Of a stretch of 64,000 nucleotides of DNA, positions 1 to 14,087 are shown piece by piece (the first letter of the stretch is position 1; every line of letters starts with the position of its first letter). The stretch lies in the NCBI GenBank assembly GCA_963920705.1, contig OY987231.1, positions 8,673,424-8,737,423 of the forward strand, written 5' to 3'. The notes below the pieces were generated by a model that did no database searches, was not told where the DNA came from, and worked only from the letters and a program-made list of their open reading frames with translations. A program made the translations under genes and the position numbers. The stretch is from Odiellus spinosus (lineage: Eukaryota; Arthropoda; Arachnida; Opiliones; Phalangiidae).

Positions 1-107
1 GATTTTGACAAGCTTGAATATCTTGTATATCCAATCGAGCTTGCTTTAAATACCGGTTAGAACCAGTTCCTGCAACAATTAACTATCATTAAAGAAGACA
101 CGTAAAC

Positions 108-579
108 TGATTCGTTTCGGACCTTGTCAAACTGATCTCGAGCAAAGCTAGCGAATTCAATCTTTAGAAATTGAAGCTGTGACGTCGGTTTTGCTTACAT
201 AATAAACAAAGAAATCCCCTAATGAGGAAAAAACCTGCTAATTGGGTCAAAATTAGTGCAAATTGGAAAATTCCAACAGAATTCGACCAAACAAACCAAA
301 GGAAATAACCCGAATTCAACAAAGGTTGTTCCGAATTTAAAATGTCTTTGGTCCACTTTTGCTGTAATTCATTTCATTTGGTCTATTGGTTTCCAATTTG
401 AACCTTTTTTGACCACATTAGAAGATTTTTCTTCATTGCGAAAGACGTTTTCTTTCGTTATTCTATGGAAGCATATTGAAACGAAAAGTAAAACCGACGT
501 CACACGAATGCATAAACAGCCCCGAGAATTTTTGTGACTAAATTCGCGGGACTAATTTGACAAGGCTCGAATTGAGTCA
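108..579. mobile_element. Family G foldback element, copy 1
   Basis: It begins near GATTCGTTTCGGACCTTGTC and ends in the inverted counterpart GACAAGGCTCGAATTGAGTC. Most of the left arm pairs with the right (TTGGAAAATTCCAACAG near 265; GACGTCGGTTTTGCTT against AAGTAAAACCGACGTC). It has no coding capacity; the frame at 256-537 is chance. The family recurs at 26304, 34950, 37400, 41935 and 45424. It may lie in the 3' part of the protease gene. Confidence 0.75.
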
Positions 580-1009
580 GCAGTTGGGTGTCTACTTTAA
601 CATATTTGAAAATTGACACGTTAAATATCTCTACCTCTGGTTTCACCCCAACCAGTGGCGTAGCATTTAGTTCCTGTTTTAAAAACGTGACCAGAAGGTG
701 GTAGACAAACGGGTCTAACGTAGTCGTTGAGTTTTAAAGGGGCGTACAGTTTAAACAATGATATGTCCGTTGTTTCATTGAATCTACCATTTCCTAAAAA
801 CTATAAATTATAAAATTATAAGCCAAGTTCTTAATTCAGCAGTTTATAGAGATATTTTTCAAACCATCACACCTGTTTTTCATCGACTCCGTATATGAAT
901 TTTTTCTCAATACCACGAATTTGTTCTTGTCCGTTTTTTCCGTGCTTATCGTGTTTACCTAGAGTAATTCTCCATAACTCGTTGTTTCGAGCCCTAGGAA
1001 GAATATATA

Positions 1010-3485
<2,476 letters not shown>

Positions 3486-3689
3486 CTGAAAGATAAATAA
3501 GAAATTACTATTGTAACTCCAACCTTTAAATTAAATAAATCGTATATGAACAGGTGGTATTTTCTCAACCAAAAAAAAAGTGGTGAAAGTTACGATATTT
3601 GCCCTTGGTCGAATTGTGTTAGATAAGAATTATGCCATAATATAATATATCCGTGAGAAAATTTCAAAATGTTAACTATTCCGAGAAGC

Positions 3690-3873
3690 AAGGTCTTTTT
3701 CGAATGACTATGGCTTATCTTTTTAGTTCTTATATTATTAAAACGGCGTATTCAAAATTTTATACTTCTGGGTTGATGCGTTTAAAATAAAAATGGCAAG
3801 AAAACGATCTTTCCAAAAATCTTACTCAATTTCCATTTGGAGTTCATGAAAAATCTGTGACAGCCTCACTTAA
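3690..3873. mobile_element. Family B MITE, internally deleted copy 2
   Basis: It keeps both ends of family B (TTTTTCGAATGAC..AAAACG.CGTATTCAAAATTTTATAC and GTGACAGCCTCACTT) but lacks the middle of about 330 bp. It lies upstream of the protease start. Confidence 0.7.
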
Positions 3874-4639
3874 AATGTTTATGCAATAATTTTTTTAAAG
3901 CTTCGTAAAAAATATAGAAATTAATTGTGTTACTATAGCACCCCTTCTTAAGTCTTATTGCTTCATTCTAAACAATATAGGTCATTTTTACCTTAGGGCC
4001 AATATTCTAATTAAATATTATCTTTGCCACTGATTTGCAACTTGAATTTCTACGGTTAAAATATTTATATATGGGCGAACATTAGAAACACAGAAACTGA
4101 AACAAAATTAGGAAATATGATATTTTCATTTCTATAGATCTTAATTCAGCTTCGTTAACGAAAACATAATTTCACCGCGTTTATACTCGGTTGCAGCCTT
4201 GGAAGAAACTTAAATTCTTATATAAAAACTGGTTTTCCCAATAGGAATTTAGTTACGTTCTTAACTCGTAACTGCAGACTAAAACTGAGTATAATAAGCC
4301 GACGAAAATTCTAATAAACAAATTTCAAAAGAGTATCAACAATAAATATTTAAAATAACTTAGGCCCTCTTAAATAAATAAAGACGGGTACATTATAATT
4401 TACACAAAGGAGAATGTTAAAACTTGGTAATTTTTGTATCGTGCGTATGATCTTACCGAAAATTATATCATTTTCCTATGGATGTTGCGTAACTCTACTA
4501 AAAACATTTGCACTAATTTAAATATTTTCCAGCTCTCGACATTTGTTAAGTTTAATACCATATTGAAAACGGGAAGTTAGCATGCTTGGTTATATCAATA
4601 ATAATGGGGTGTGTTGTAATTTTGGAATTTTTTTTATGG
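3874..4639. other. AT-rich spacer
   Basis: No gene, RNA or clear repeat recognised. Confidence 0.5.
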
Positions 4640-5235
4640 AGTAGTTTACCGTAAATTATGGAGTAATTTACCTTCAGTTATGTTGTAATTTATCGTAAAT
4701 TATGGGTAATTACCTTAAATTATGGGGTAGTTTACCGTAAATTATGGGGTAGTTTACCGTAAATTATGTGGTAATTTACCGTATATTATGGAGTAATTTA
4801 CCGTATATTATGGAGTAATTTACCTTAAATTATGGGGTAATTTACCTTAAATTATGGGGTAAATAATGGTGTAATTTACCGTACGTTATGGTATAATTTA
4901 CCATAATTATTTGGGTAATTTACCGTATATCATGGAAATATTTATTGTAAAATATGGGGTAATTTACCCTATATTATGGGGTAGTTTACCGTAAATTATG
5001 GGGTAATTTACCGTAAATTATGGGGTAATTTACCCTAAATTATTTGGGTAATTTACATGCATACATGGGGTAATTTACATGCATACATGGGGTAATTTAC
5101 ATGCATACATGGGATAATTTACATACATACATGGGATAATTTACATACATACATGGGATAATTTACCTATATTATGGGATAATTTACCGTAAATTATGCG
5201 GTAATTTATAGTAAATTATCTGGTAATTTACCATA
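4640..5235. repeat. 22-bp minisatellite, about 27 units
   Basis: The unit is close to GGGGTAATTTACCGTAAATTAT. Each unit holds an internal inverted pair (GGTAATTTACC, TAATTTACCGTAAATTA). Between about 5045 and 5165 a variant with CATGCATACAT or CATACATACAT has itself been amplified. Confidence 0.9.
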
Positions 5236-5295
5236 ATTAAAGGGAATCTTGTAGCTAAAAATTGGAACAGCTTTTGAATTTCTTCGGGATAAAAC
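5236..5295. mobile_element. Family C MITE end fragment
   Basis: TTAAAGGGAATCTTGTAGCTAAAAATTGGAACAGC matches, in parts, the start of the full copy at 52240. It directly abuts the minisatellite. Confidence 0.5.
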
Positions 5296-5556
5296 CGATT
5301 CGAGATTTTTCAAAACAATTCCGATTTAGAACTATGTGCCAATATACTAACTATTATATTTGCTTGTTTAATTGATAAGATTATACAAAAAAGAGGTTGC
5401 TTCGCACCCTTAAAAAGATCCCTTATCTAACTCGAATCAAACCCGTGAAGGGACACAAATTAGTTGTTAGAGGAAGAGCAATTAAATATCTTTAAAATTA
5501 TAGTTAGTAGATTTAGTCAACTACTCCGAAGATTTTATTATAATTAAATCTTTTCC

Positions 5557-5611
5557 AAAAAACGGATAAAGACGACCTAGGTTTTTCCTAGGTCGTCTTT
5601 TATCCGTTTTT
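5557..5611. repeat. Near-perfect 25-bp-arm hairpin
   Basis: The left arm 5557-5581 (ending GACGACCTAGG) and the right arm 5587-5611 are reverse complements apart from one inserted base, around a TTTTT loop. Flanking 5296-5556 and 5612-6276 are otherwise unassigned; 5770-6060 is somewhat GC-richer, but no exon was recognised. Confidence 0.85.
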
Positions 5612-6276
5612 AGGGCTAAGTTCGTAAATATTTTCCATGTAACTATATCTTAAACATGGTAAATAATAAGTTAAATATATTTATTCAATCTTATTGATCG
5701 TACCTTGAATTTTAACCTTCATAGGAATTAATTTAAAAGTTCTGAAAGATAAAAGTATTCAAACTCGCGCGCGAGAGAGAGAGAAAGGCGCTGGCAAAAA
5801 GGTTTCCAATTCGCGGAAGAAATTTTCCTACAAGTTCCGAGTAGAGAAGAAGAAATATTTGAAATTCTTTCAATGGAACGAGAGTCGACGTACCCCAAAA
5901 CCGGCGAAAGTCTAACGCAATTTTCGAATCAATCGTCTTAATTAGTTTTGAAGAATTTCGAGATTTCGTTGGTCCCTCGAAAGGAGAAATTGGATCCCGT
6001 CGACAATCTAATAAGCGCTATATGCAGATTTCTCCTTGAAAGATTCGACCCGCGCTGGTTTTCGCAACCATTCTCTAGCTAGAGCGTCTGTTCAATTTTT
6101 AATCGAGGAAACGAAATTTTTATTCTTAAGACTCATCAATTTTAAAGTTTCGACTAAAACATTTTAAATGGTTTCCAGTTACTTGGAAACAAAATAAACG
6201 ACTTTAACAAAAAGTATAGGAATATATAATCAATACCAGTACGGGTCTGGAAAATTGAGTTTAATTAATTTTATGT

Positions 6277-6583
6277 TTAAAGGGAGAATGCCACCTAATA
6301 ACGAGTGATTTTTTATCGATTCCTTATCGTTTAAATAGGCCTAATCCATCAATAAAAAGTTTACAAAACAATTATTAAACTAGAAATAAATTTAAAACTT
6401 ACCCGGAAAATAGGCTTAGCGGGATTCATGGAGATCCTGAATTGCCTCCGTGTAAGGTATAGCGACAAATGAGCCAAGGCCCGTCGTTCACGCAAGATCT
6501 AAAGGAGATTCGCGTTCGATTGGTCGCTATACCTTATACGCGAGGAAATCAGGATCTCCATGAATCCCGCTAAGCCTTTTTAA
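6277..6583. mobile_element. Family A MITE, 3'-truncated copy
   Basis: TTAAAGGGAGAATGCCACC at the left, then the family core. Inverted arms TAGCGGGATTCATGGAGATC and GATCTCCATGAATCCCGCTA flank a variable centre. The right end is replaced by a family B fragment. Confidence 0.75.
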
Positions 6584-6585
6584 TT

Positions 6586-6697
6586 TTTTTCTATGAGATA
6601 TGTATATATATTTTGAATCGTTTTTTAACGATCTTTACGAAAATGTTACTCAATTTCCCATTGGAGTTCATGAAAAATCCGTGACAGCCTCACTTTA
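6586..6697. mobile_element. Family B MITE right-end fragment
   Basis: It carries the terminal segment ending GTGACAGCCTCACTTTAA, fused directly to the truncated family A copy. Confidence 0.7.
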
Positions 6698-7504
6698 AAG
6701 AGGTGTCGAAAATAGTTATCGAAAAAAGTTTATTTATCTGAGGCTTTTATTTATTTTCCAATTTTTGGAAAGAGAGCCCACTCCACTTCGGATCGAAATC
6801 TAAGGTATATTTCTTCATCCGCGCGAAAGATGACCCTTGGATTTTCGCTTTATTCGCCACCCTATTTATATATACCCCCTCGAGAGTCAAGTCTATCTGT
6901 CCACACAATATTTTCTGACCTTTTCAAAACACGCTACCAAGTTAAACTGTCCGTAAGAAGACTCATTTGGTACACTAAAACCCTGGCTAACCAGAAACTA
7001 TATACGACATTGCGTCGTACAATCCATCGCCCATTTTCATCCAGAGAAAACCTCATTCTTTCTCGAAATATAGTGACCCCCGAGATCAACTGCAATCGTT
7101 ATTGAAAAGTCCGAAAGAAACCCGGTGAGCGGTAAAGTATGAAAAACGCAATTGCCGAGGCAAACAAGTTATTTCATATCGAACCTGTCATTTTGGGGGC
7201 TCCAATTTTTCAAGGGATTTAATTTTTTTTTCGGGGTGTATTCGTGAAGCCAGAAAAATCGAGAAAGTGTAGGGTGCAGGTAGATCCTTTTCAATTTTCT
7301 GATCTAGTTTTGAAAGAAAATGGAAAAGTTCTCCGAATTGTTGAAACTATAAAAAATCATTTGGTGCCACCCTAAAAGCTAAAATAAAACAAGATGGGTT
7401 TCGTGGGGACCACGGTAGTTACGCGACGTACTGACTTGTTTTTGCGGCCGAAGTTAAACTTGTTAATTAAAACCGCGGCCAATGTTACAAGTTGTAAAAT
7501 AGTT
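6698..7504. other. Spacer with chance open frames
   Basis: Open frames at 6830-7105 and 7394-7588 show no recognisable domain, no splice context and no homologous pattern. No other feature seen. Confidence 0.4.
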
Positions 7505-8060
7505 GCATTCCATGTTGTTATCCCTTTATTATCCATACTCCATGATTTTACGTCTGTCTCTCAATTTATTATCATCCCTACTCCATGATTTCATGTCTGC
7601 TCTCCCTTCATTATCCCAAACTCATATTTTACGTCTTACTCTCCCTTTATTATCCCTACTCCATGATTTTACGTGTGGCTCCCCCTTTATTATCCCTAAT
7701 CCATGATTTTACGTCTGGCTATCTTTTTATCATCCCTACTCCATGTTTTTACGTCTGGCTCTTCCTTTATTATCCCTAATCCATAAATTTACGTCTGGTT
7801 CTCCTTTTACTATCCCTACTTCATGATTTTTCGTCTAGCTCTACCTTTCTTATCCCTATACTCCATGATTTTACGTCTGGCTCACTCTTTATTATCCCTA
7901 CTCCATGATTTTACGTCTGGCTCTCCCTTTATTACCCCTACTCGCATGATTTTACGTCTGGCTCTCCCTTTATTATCCCTAATCCATATTTTACGTTTTT
8001 CTCTCCCTTTATTATCCCTACTCCATGATTTTACATATGGCTCTCCCTTTATTACTACTC
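7505..8060. repeat. 40-bp minisatellite, about 14 units
   Basis: The unit is near TTTATTATCCCTACTCCATG followed by ATTTTACGTCTGGCTCTCCC. Units vary by small indels and substitutions. Open frames across it on both strands come from the repeat. Confidence 0.92.
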
Positions 8061-8065
8061 CACGA

Positions 8066-8205
8066 ATTTTGGCGATTTCAATCAAGATTTTTTTTGCAAA
8101 AATAATCTAAGCTTATGAGTAAAAACTAAGGTAGTCACATTAGTTTCGATGCAAAAGCTGGATTCCTGGCCTTAAAAATCTTGATTGAAAACGGTGCTTT
8201 AGACC
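8066..8205. mobile_element. Family K short foldback copy
   Basis: The ends TTCAATCAAGATTTTTTTTG and CTTGATTGAAAACGGTGCTT are inverted. The same ends occur at 20460, 49745 and 54185. It abuts the 40-bp array. Confidence 0.55.
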
Positions 8206-8628
8206 CGAGCGTGCCTTTGACAGTTTAGCGTAACGGCATTTCTTTCTGGCGTCAAATTTTCGCGTATGCTTCCCTGCCTTTGACAATGGCGTCGGCGGAC
8301 AGAATGCATTATTAACTCAAAAACAAGTTTTTGAGTAACTAAAAAATAAAACTGAGGAGGTTGGATTTCGATTTCGTTCGGTTTCAAAGATGAAGAAGAA
8401 AAGATTTTTGGTAGTAAATTGAGTGGAAATATCGCTACCGAATGATTGCTTCTCTTATCGTGTCACTGAAGAAAAATATCGCCTGATTTTGGGTTAGTTT
8501 GGTTTTAGTATTTTTGAGGTTTTTTTTTTTACGTCGCATTTCTATATTGAACAAAATACAGATTATAAAATTAATACGATATAAAAGCTAATGTGTCTAA
8601 TTTAAAGGTAAAATGTTTTAATTTTTAA

Positions 8629-8929
8629 GCTTCGGTCTCACTAGCATTTCTTAATCGATTTGAAACGATAAAATCAAACCGATATTTAAATCGCCAGGAA
8701 TCGATTTAAGCGTCACGTGTTCAAGCATTATCTTTATAAATCGATTTATTGTAGCTTCATCTATCGGTTGTAGAAACCGAATCGGTACGAAACTGGTTCC
8801 CGAAGCAGTTTGGAGAAATCGAATCAAGTCGATTCGAGAAAAAGGCGGTTTCCTGTTTACACGACTCTAGCGAAACGTTTTAAAAACGGTTTAAATCAAT
8901 TGCAATGCCTAGCATGAACGCATCTATAG
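8629..8929. mobile_element. Family D MITE, copy 1
   Basis: About 300 bp. One end is CGGTCTCACTAGCATTTCTT and the other is CCTAGCATGAACGCATCTA, with GAATCGGTACGAAACTGGTT inside. It aligns along its length with the copies at 10150 and 42601. Confidence 0.8.
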
Positions 8930-10149
8930 TTTGGTTAAGGTGTATGGGATAAGAGGAAAAAAGTCTTAAATGAAACGAACTTGTAAGTGTCGATTAAAGG
9001 CCTTATCTGCTCCGAAATGTGCCCCTTTAAAATCATTTTCCCTTATATACACAGCCTAGCTTTGACTGTACAATGTGTTACGATCAACGTCCTCTACTAA
9101 GCAAGAAAAGAAGTCGACTTTAAAGGGCTTTAAAAATCGAATATAGTTCCTTTAAGTAAACAATAACTGAGTCTGGAAGATAGCTTAATTAGTGTGAATG
9201 AAATGCCAATTTTGTTTGTTAGTATCTATTAAATCATGCCTGATTTCTTAATTTTTCTCGTATTTTATTATTTATTGTAGAATTTCACAGACATTTGTAC
9301 CCTTTCGTTCTTCGTTCAATTTCTCAAACATTATATTCATCTGTTGTATCGAAATTTGTATCCTGAATAAACAAATTACCAGCCACTTACATTATGACAT
9401 TACGATATCATTAGCTAAACTTTTCACGTACGCTCATACATGTTCTGTTTCAAACAGCTGTGATCGCTTTCAAAGGTAATTTTTATGGCTTTATAGAAGA
9501 AAATTGTTTGATTTGTCGTTAGGATAAGAAAATTTATAAAAATCTACTTCTTTATTTATTTTTAGTTTTAAGTAAGTTTGAAATATATTTCTTTTATTTT
9601 CCACGAATTCTAAGAATGCGAATTTTCTTATCCATTGTTACACGTTTTAATTCGAGTAATTCGTTAAAAGATAAAGCTTCAAACTTTTATCTTCGGACAA
9701 ACCCTATTCATTTAATTTTTATTTACGAATTGTATTTGTTTATTCGCAAACAATAAATCCGAAAATAAAATATCTGAAAAATTATGAATAACAGAAGATA
9801 AAGGTTATCCGATTCTGAGAACTAAATATAATTAAATTAGGATAAGATTTAAAAGTGAATACACACGCTGTTGTTTATGAAATATCACACCCGTCAAAAA
9901 AAATTAATTTGAAAAAAAAATATAAATGTCAGCTTTATAGTTTGAGATTAGTTTTATTTTGGTCTTTGGTTGGTATTTGTTTTGGTTATACTGAATCTAA
10001 GTTCACACTCGAGAATTTCGAATAGTTGTTAAACGATTTTGAATGATTAATTCAAAATTTATAGTTAATTATTCATTTCTTTGGCAAATTTTAGTTTTTT
10101 TTTTATTATTATTTCTTAAACGGCCGCTACAAACTTATTTTTAAACTTA
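8930..10149. other. AT-rich spacer with a degraded family F segment
   Basis: About 9580-9835 resembles family F (TTTTCTTATCCATTGTTACACG, then ATAACAGAAGATAAAGGTTATCCGATTC in part). The remainder shows no recognisable feature. Confidence 0.45.
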
Positions 10150-10446
10150 CCTACGGTCATACTAGCATTTCTTATTCGGTTCGAAACGGTAAAATCAAAC
10201 CGATATTCAAATCGCCAGGAATCGTTTTAATCGTCACGCGTTCACGCATTATCTTTATGAATCGATTTATCGTAGCTTCATCTATCGGTTGTTGAAACCG
10301 AATCGGTACGAAACTGGTTCCCGATGCAGTTTCGAGAAATCGAATCAAATCGATTCGAGAAAAGGCGGTTTCCCGTTCACACGACTCCAGCGAAACGTTT
10401 TGAAACGGATTAAATCGATTCTAAGGTCTAGTATGAACGCAGCTAT
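10150..10446. mobile_element. Family D MITE, copy 2
   Basis: It runs from TACGGTCATACTAGCATTTC to CTAGTATGAACGCAGCTATA. The two ends form an inverted pair of about 17 bp. The frame 10289-10492 is chance and recurs in other D copies simply because the element recurs. Confidence 0.82.
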
Positions 10447-10791
10447 AGTGTATAATGTGTACGCGCCTTTAGAAAGATATGGCTATAGCTAAGCTTAGGT
10501 GACAGTTTTGATAAAAACTATTTTCACGTGGGAAGGATTAAAGAATATATCCACGCTTCTTTGGATTATTATAAATCCAGATTAAAGAGATGGTGAAGAA
10601 GATTTTATTTTATCGATTCTAGGCTATCAATTAAAAATAAAACAACACGCGAAACATTTGGATATGTGATGGCATTCAATTAAAATGAGAACCTCAGATT
10701 AATTAAAAGACTCCCCTATACCTTTGGCTTCGTAAAATATCCGCGTCACGTGTCGCCGCGATTTTACTAACGCCAAAGATTAAGGGAGAAC

Positions 10792-11130
10792 AAATATTAA
10801 ACTAGAAATAAATTTAAAACTTACCCGGAAAATAGGCTTAGCTGGATTCATGCAGATCCTGTATTTCTTGGCACTGATGAGTCAGTGACCAATGAGCAAA
10901 GGCCCGTCGTTAAGGCGAGATCTTCGTGAGACTTACAATAACATTCGATTGGTCCCTGGCCCTTCTATGAAAAAAAAAAAAATCTCCATGAATCTCGCTA
11001 AGCCTATTTTCCGGGTAAGTTTTAAATTTGTTTCTAGTTTTATATTTGTTTGTAAAATGTTTCGCTGATGGTTAGGCCTATTTAAACGATAGGGAATCGA
11101 TAAAAAAATCACTTGTTGTTAGGTTTTTTT
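10792..11130. mobile_element. Family A MITE, copy lacking its left end
   Basis: It begins inside the family at AAATATTAAACTAGAAATAA and ends at the CACTTGTTGTTAGG motif without the terminal CATTCTCCCTTTAA. The inverted core arms are intact. The preceding 10447-10791 and following 11131-11742 hold only a weak family B remnant (about 11650-11730). Confidence 0.72.
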
Positions 11131-11742
11131 GTTGGTTAGTCCGAGTTTTTACTTTTAATTAAATGCGGAATCAATAATAATAAAAACAAATCATTATCTT
11201 CTTAACCCTACCTTTAACGCAAATTCTCATTCTGTAAATGAACAGATTCGGTAATCGTGTACAGAAGAATTACGCTAGAGATTAGTATATAGTGGAAACT
11301 TGGAGGCAAGTATACTGTTCCCGCATGCTCCGCTCAAATAATTTGAAAATTCGATTATGTATATATATTCCAAAGTTATTTAACCAGAGAGTGTAGACTT
11401 AGACATCATTACCAAATATAAATAAAAAAACACAAAGTCTTTGAGGAGTAAAAATGTTTTCCTAAAGTTCTTTGCGGCACTCCATCGCGTATTCGTCGAA
11501 ACAAAAACGTTATTTATTAGTATTTGCTGGGGCGGAATTACAAAAGAGTGCCCTAGTTTCGTATCCGCGAGCGCAGGTGGGAGATTTGCTGTTAATTTAT
11601 TAGTTAAACTACAAGTTATAACGCGAGTCTCACTAGAGAATTAAAAATTACTATTAGTTTCGTTCCAGAATAAAACTACGTCACCAATCGAAAGTAAATA
11701 TGATTTTGTCATTTTAATTTTGAAGTTTCTTTTGAACAGTAT

Positions 11743-12083
11743 TAAAGGGAGAATGCAACCTAACAACAATTGATTTTTAATCGATTCCTTATAGTTTAAA
11801 TAGGTCTAATCCACCAGTGAAAAAAAATACAAACAAATATTAAATTAGAAATAAATTTAAAACTTATCCTGAACATAGGCTTAGCTGGATTCAAGTAGAT
11901 ATCCTGAACTCCGCATATACGGGCCATCGACCAATGACCAATTCTCGATGATCCTTCTATTCAGGATCGCCATGAATTAAAGTTTAAGTTTCTAGTTTAA
12001 TATTTGCATGTAATTTTTTATTGATGGATTAGGTCTATTTAAACGATAAGGAATCGATAAAAAAAATCACTTGTTGTTAGGTT
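11743..12083. mobile_element. Family A MITE, right end truncated
   Basis: TTAAAGGGAGAATGCAACC at the left; the right end stops at CACTTGTTGTTAGGTT. A degraded family F segment follows at about 12118-12365 and a family C end fragment at about 12366-12440. Confidence 0.75.
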
Positions 12084-12706
12084 CTTATTCTGACTTTAAC
12101 CCGCGAAAGTGTAAAATTTTGAGAAGTGCTCAGAATCGTATCGAACCATTATCTTCTGTTGGTAATATTTTTTTAGGTAAATTGTTTGTGACTAAAATTT
12201 GCGATTCGTAAATTAAGATAAAAGTTAAATATATGGGTTTAATCCGAAGATAAACGCTTGTAGCTTTGTATATTAGCAAGTTACTCGGAATTGAAACGTA
12301 TAACAATGGATAAGAAAATTCACATTCTCAGAAATCGTGGAAAATAAAAGAAATTCTCGAATACGTTTTTTGGCATGGTGATTCCGAAAATAAATTCAAA
12401 AGCTGTTCCAATTCTAGTTTCCCTAAGTTAATAGTTATAGAAAATAAGTAGTTATATTTTGGAAATTAGAAAATAATAATTTTAATTAACTAATATAATG
12501 ATTTTGTTAGAATTCGAAGTTTAATCAGAAAAAAAGGTATAAATTTGACCCGAAAGATTAATAAATATGGGATTGTAATTAAAATGCAGTACTTTTATTC
12601 AGCATCAATAAATGAATGTATGCCACGGTTTTAGCCTTCAGATAATAATTGGAAAAATTATAATATCGGAAAAATATGGAATAATGTAAAAATAGTAAAT
12701 CTAATA

Positions 12707-13113
12707 TACAGGGTGTTTCGAAAATGGTGGTAGGACCGAGCTACAGTGGTTCTAGGGGTCATTTTAAGACGAAAATGTTCCATGATGTTTTGTCGTACGG
12801 AGCGCCGTTTAAGAGTTACGAAATGAATCATGCGCGGATGACCCCTTAACGTACATTAATAAACGTATACTCAATGATAAAATCAAAATTTTATCAAGCG
12901 CGTGCTTTTAAAATACCAGCTAAATAACTAAACGTATTTTATCATTGAATATACGTTTATTAATGTACCTTAAGGGGTCATCCGCGCATGATTCATTTCG
13001 TAACTCTTAAACGGCGCCCCGTACGACAAAACATCATAGAACATTTTCGTCTTAAAATTACCCATAGAACCTATTGTAGCTCGGCCCTACCACCATTTTC
13101 GAAACACCCTGTA
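12707..13113. mobile_element. Mariner-like foldback MITE
   Basis: The ends are TACAGGGTGTTTCGAAAATG and CATTTTCGAAACACCCTGTA, next to TA dinucleotides. The arms remain complementary for about 150-220 bp, so the whole element can fold on itself around about 12870-12930. ACAGGGTG-type ends and TA targets are typical of Tc1/mariner derivatives. No transposase remains. Confidence 0.85.
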
Positions 13114-13429
13114 TATAAGTGATGTTAATTTCTCCTCCTCGAGCTATGGCCTATTTACACAGGTTGACTAAGCTTATTAGGCAGAAATAACATTGGGATT
13201 TACCTACACAACTCATAGGTGACAATAACAATGTTTCGAGGCAATTAAATATTATGGTGTATAGTTTCCAACTAAACTTAGTGTTGTTTAAAAGGAATTT
13301 TTCTTTTCCTACTATTATATCGCTACCTTAATCGAATATTATTTTTATGTTGACGACTACAGAGGATTAAATATATCCTCGTGGGCTTGTCTTCTATATA
13401 GACCCGTATTTAAAAATTATAAAGCTCTA

Positions 13430-13735
13430 GCCATCACCATTCAACTGTGCTTATTATGTCCTAAAGTTAAGAAAATAGGCCGGCATTTGATTGTCAAGGT
13501 CTTAAACATCAAACACCGGCCTATTCTTTTAAAATTATGATATTACAAGCGCTGTTGTAGGCTGAAATAATATGATTGGTCCGAATCATATAATTTTATC
13601 TTAAAATTCAAAATTAACCAAACTTTAGAAATTAATTTAAACACCCAAAAGTTTAATTTGGCATGGTGAATTGGAAAATAAATTCAAAGGCTGTTCCATT
13701 TTTAGCTCCAAGTTTCATTTTAATTACGAATATAA
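13430..13735. mobile_element. Family C MITE, half copy
   Basis: It contains the central hairpin AATAGGCCGG..CCGGCCTATT, then the arm through AATAATATGATTGG and the end TTTTTAGCTCCAAG. It matches the right half of the full copy at 52240. It lies just upstream of the transporter start. Confidence 0.7.
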
Positions 13736-13816
13736 GATTTCAACCCCTTTTAAATTACCGGTAGAGAAGTGTTATTAAATGTTCGTATTATTAATTTATA
13801 TTTGAAGGGAATCATC

Positions 13817-14087
13817 ATGAAAGAAACAACTCGCCTTTGTTCCTCAAAGGATAAAGTCAAATTGACCCGATACGCTTTATTTAACAATGATTCCTGGACT
13901 CGACGCTCTATTCCAATCAACCAATCAATACACGAGCTTGATATAAATGACCAGAAATCTCACACAACCGCGGTTACGAAAACAAACTCGTGTTTCAAAA
14001 GTTTTCGAGGCATAATCTTGGCAATTACGTCCGGTATCTTTATGTCATTAACTTCTGTCATAGTCAAGAAAGTCAATATCTTTCCAG
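13817..14087 (+). CDS. SLC35G1: Transporter exon 1: polar amino end and first membrane segment
   Basis: It starts at MKETTRLCSSKDK and ends CCAG|GTATGT (phase 1). Sixteen upstream in-frame codons have no ATG. The polar amino end contains a run of Ser, Thr and charged residues. Confidence 0.82.

Noticed and set aside
10289..10492. 67-codon frame starting MLKPNRYETG, seen again at 29987 and 42691
   Set aside because: The recurrence comes from family D MITEs; the frame breaks at different places in each copy.
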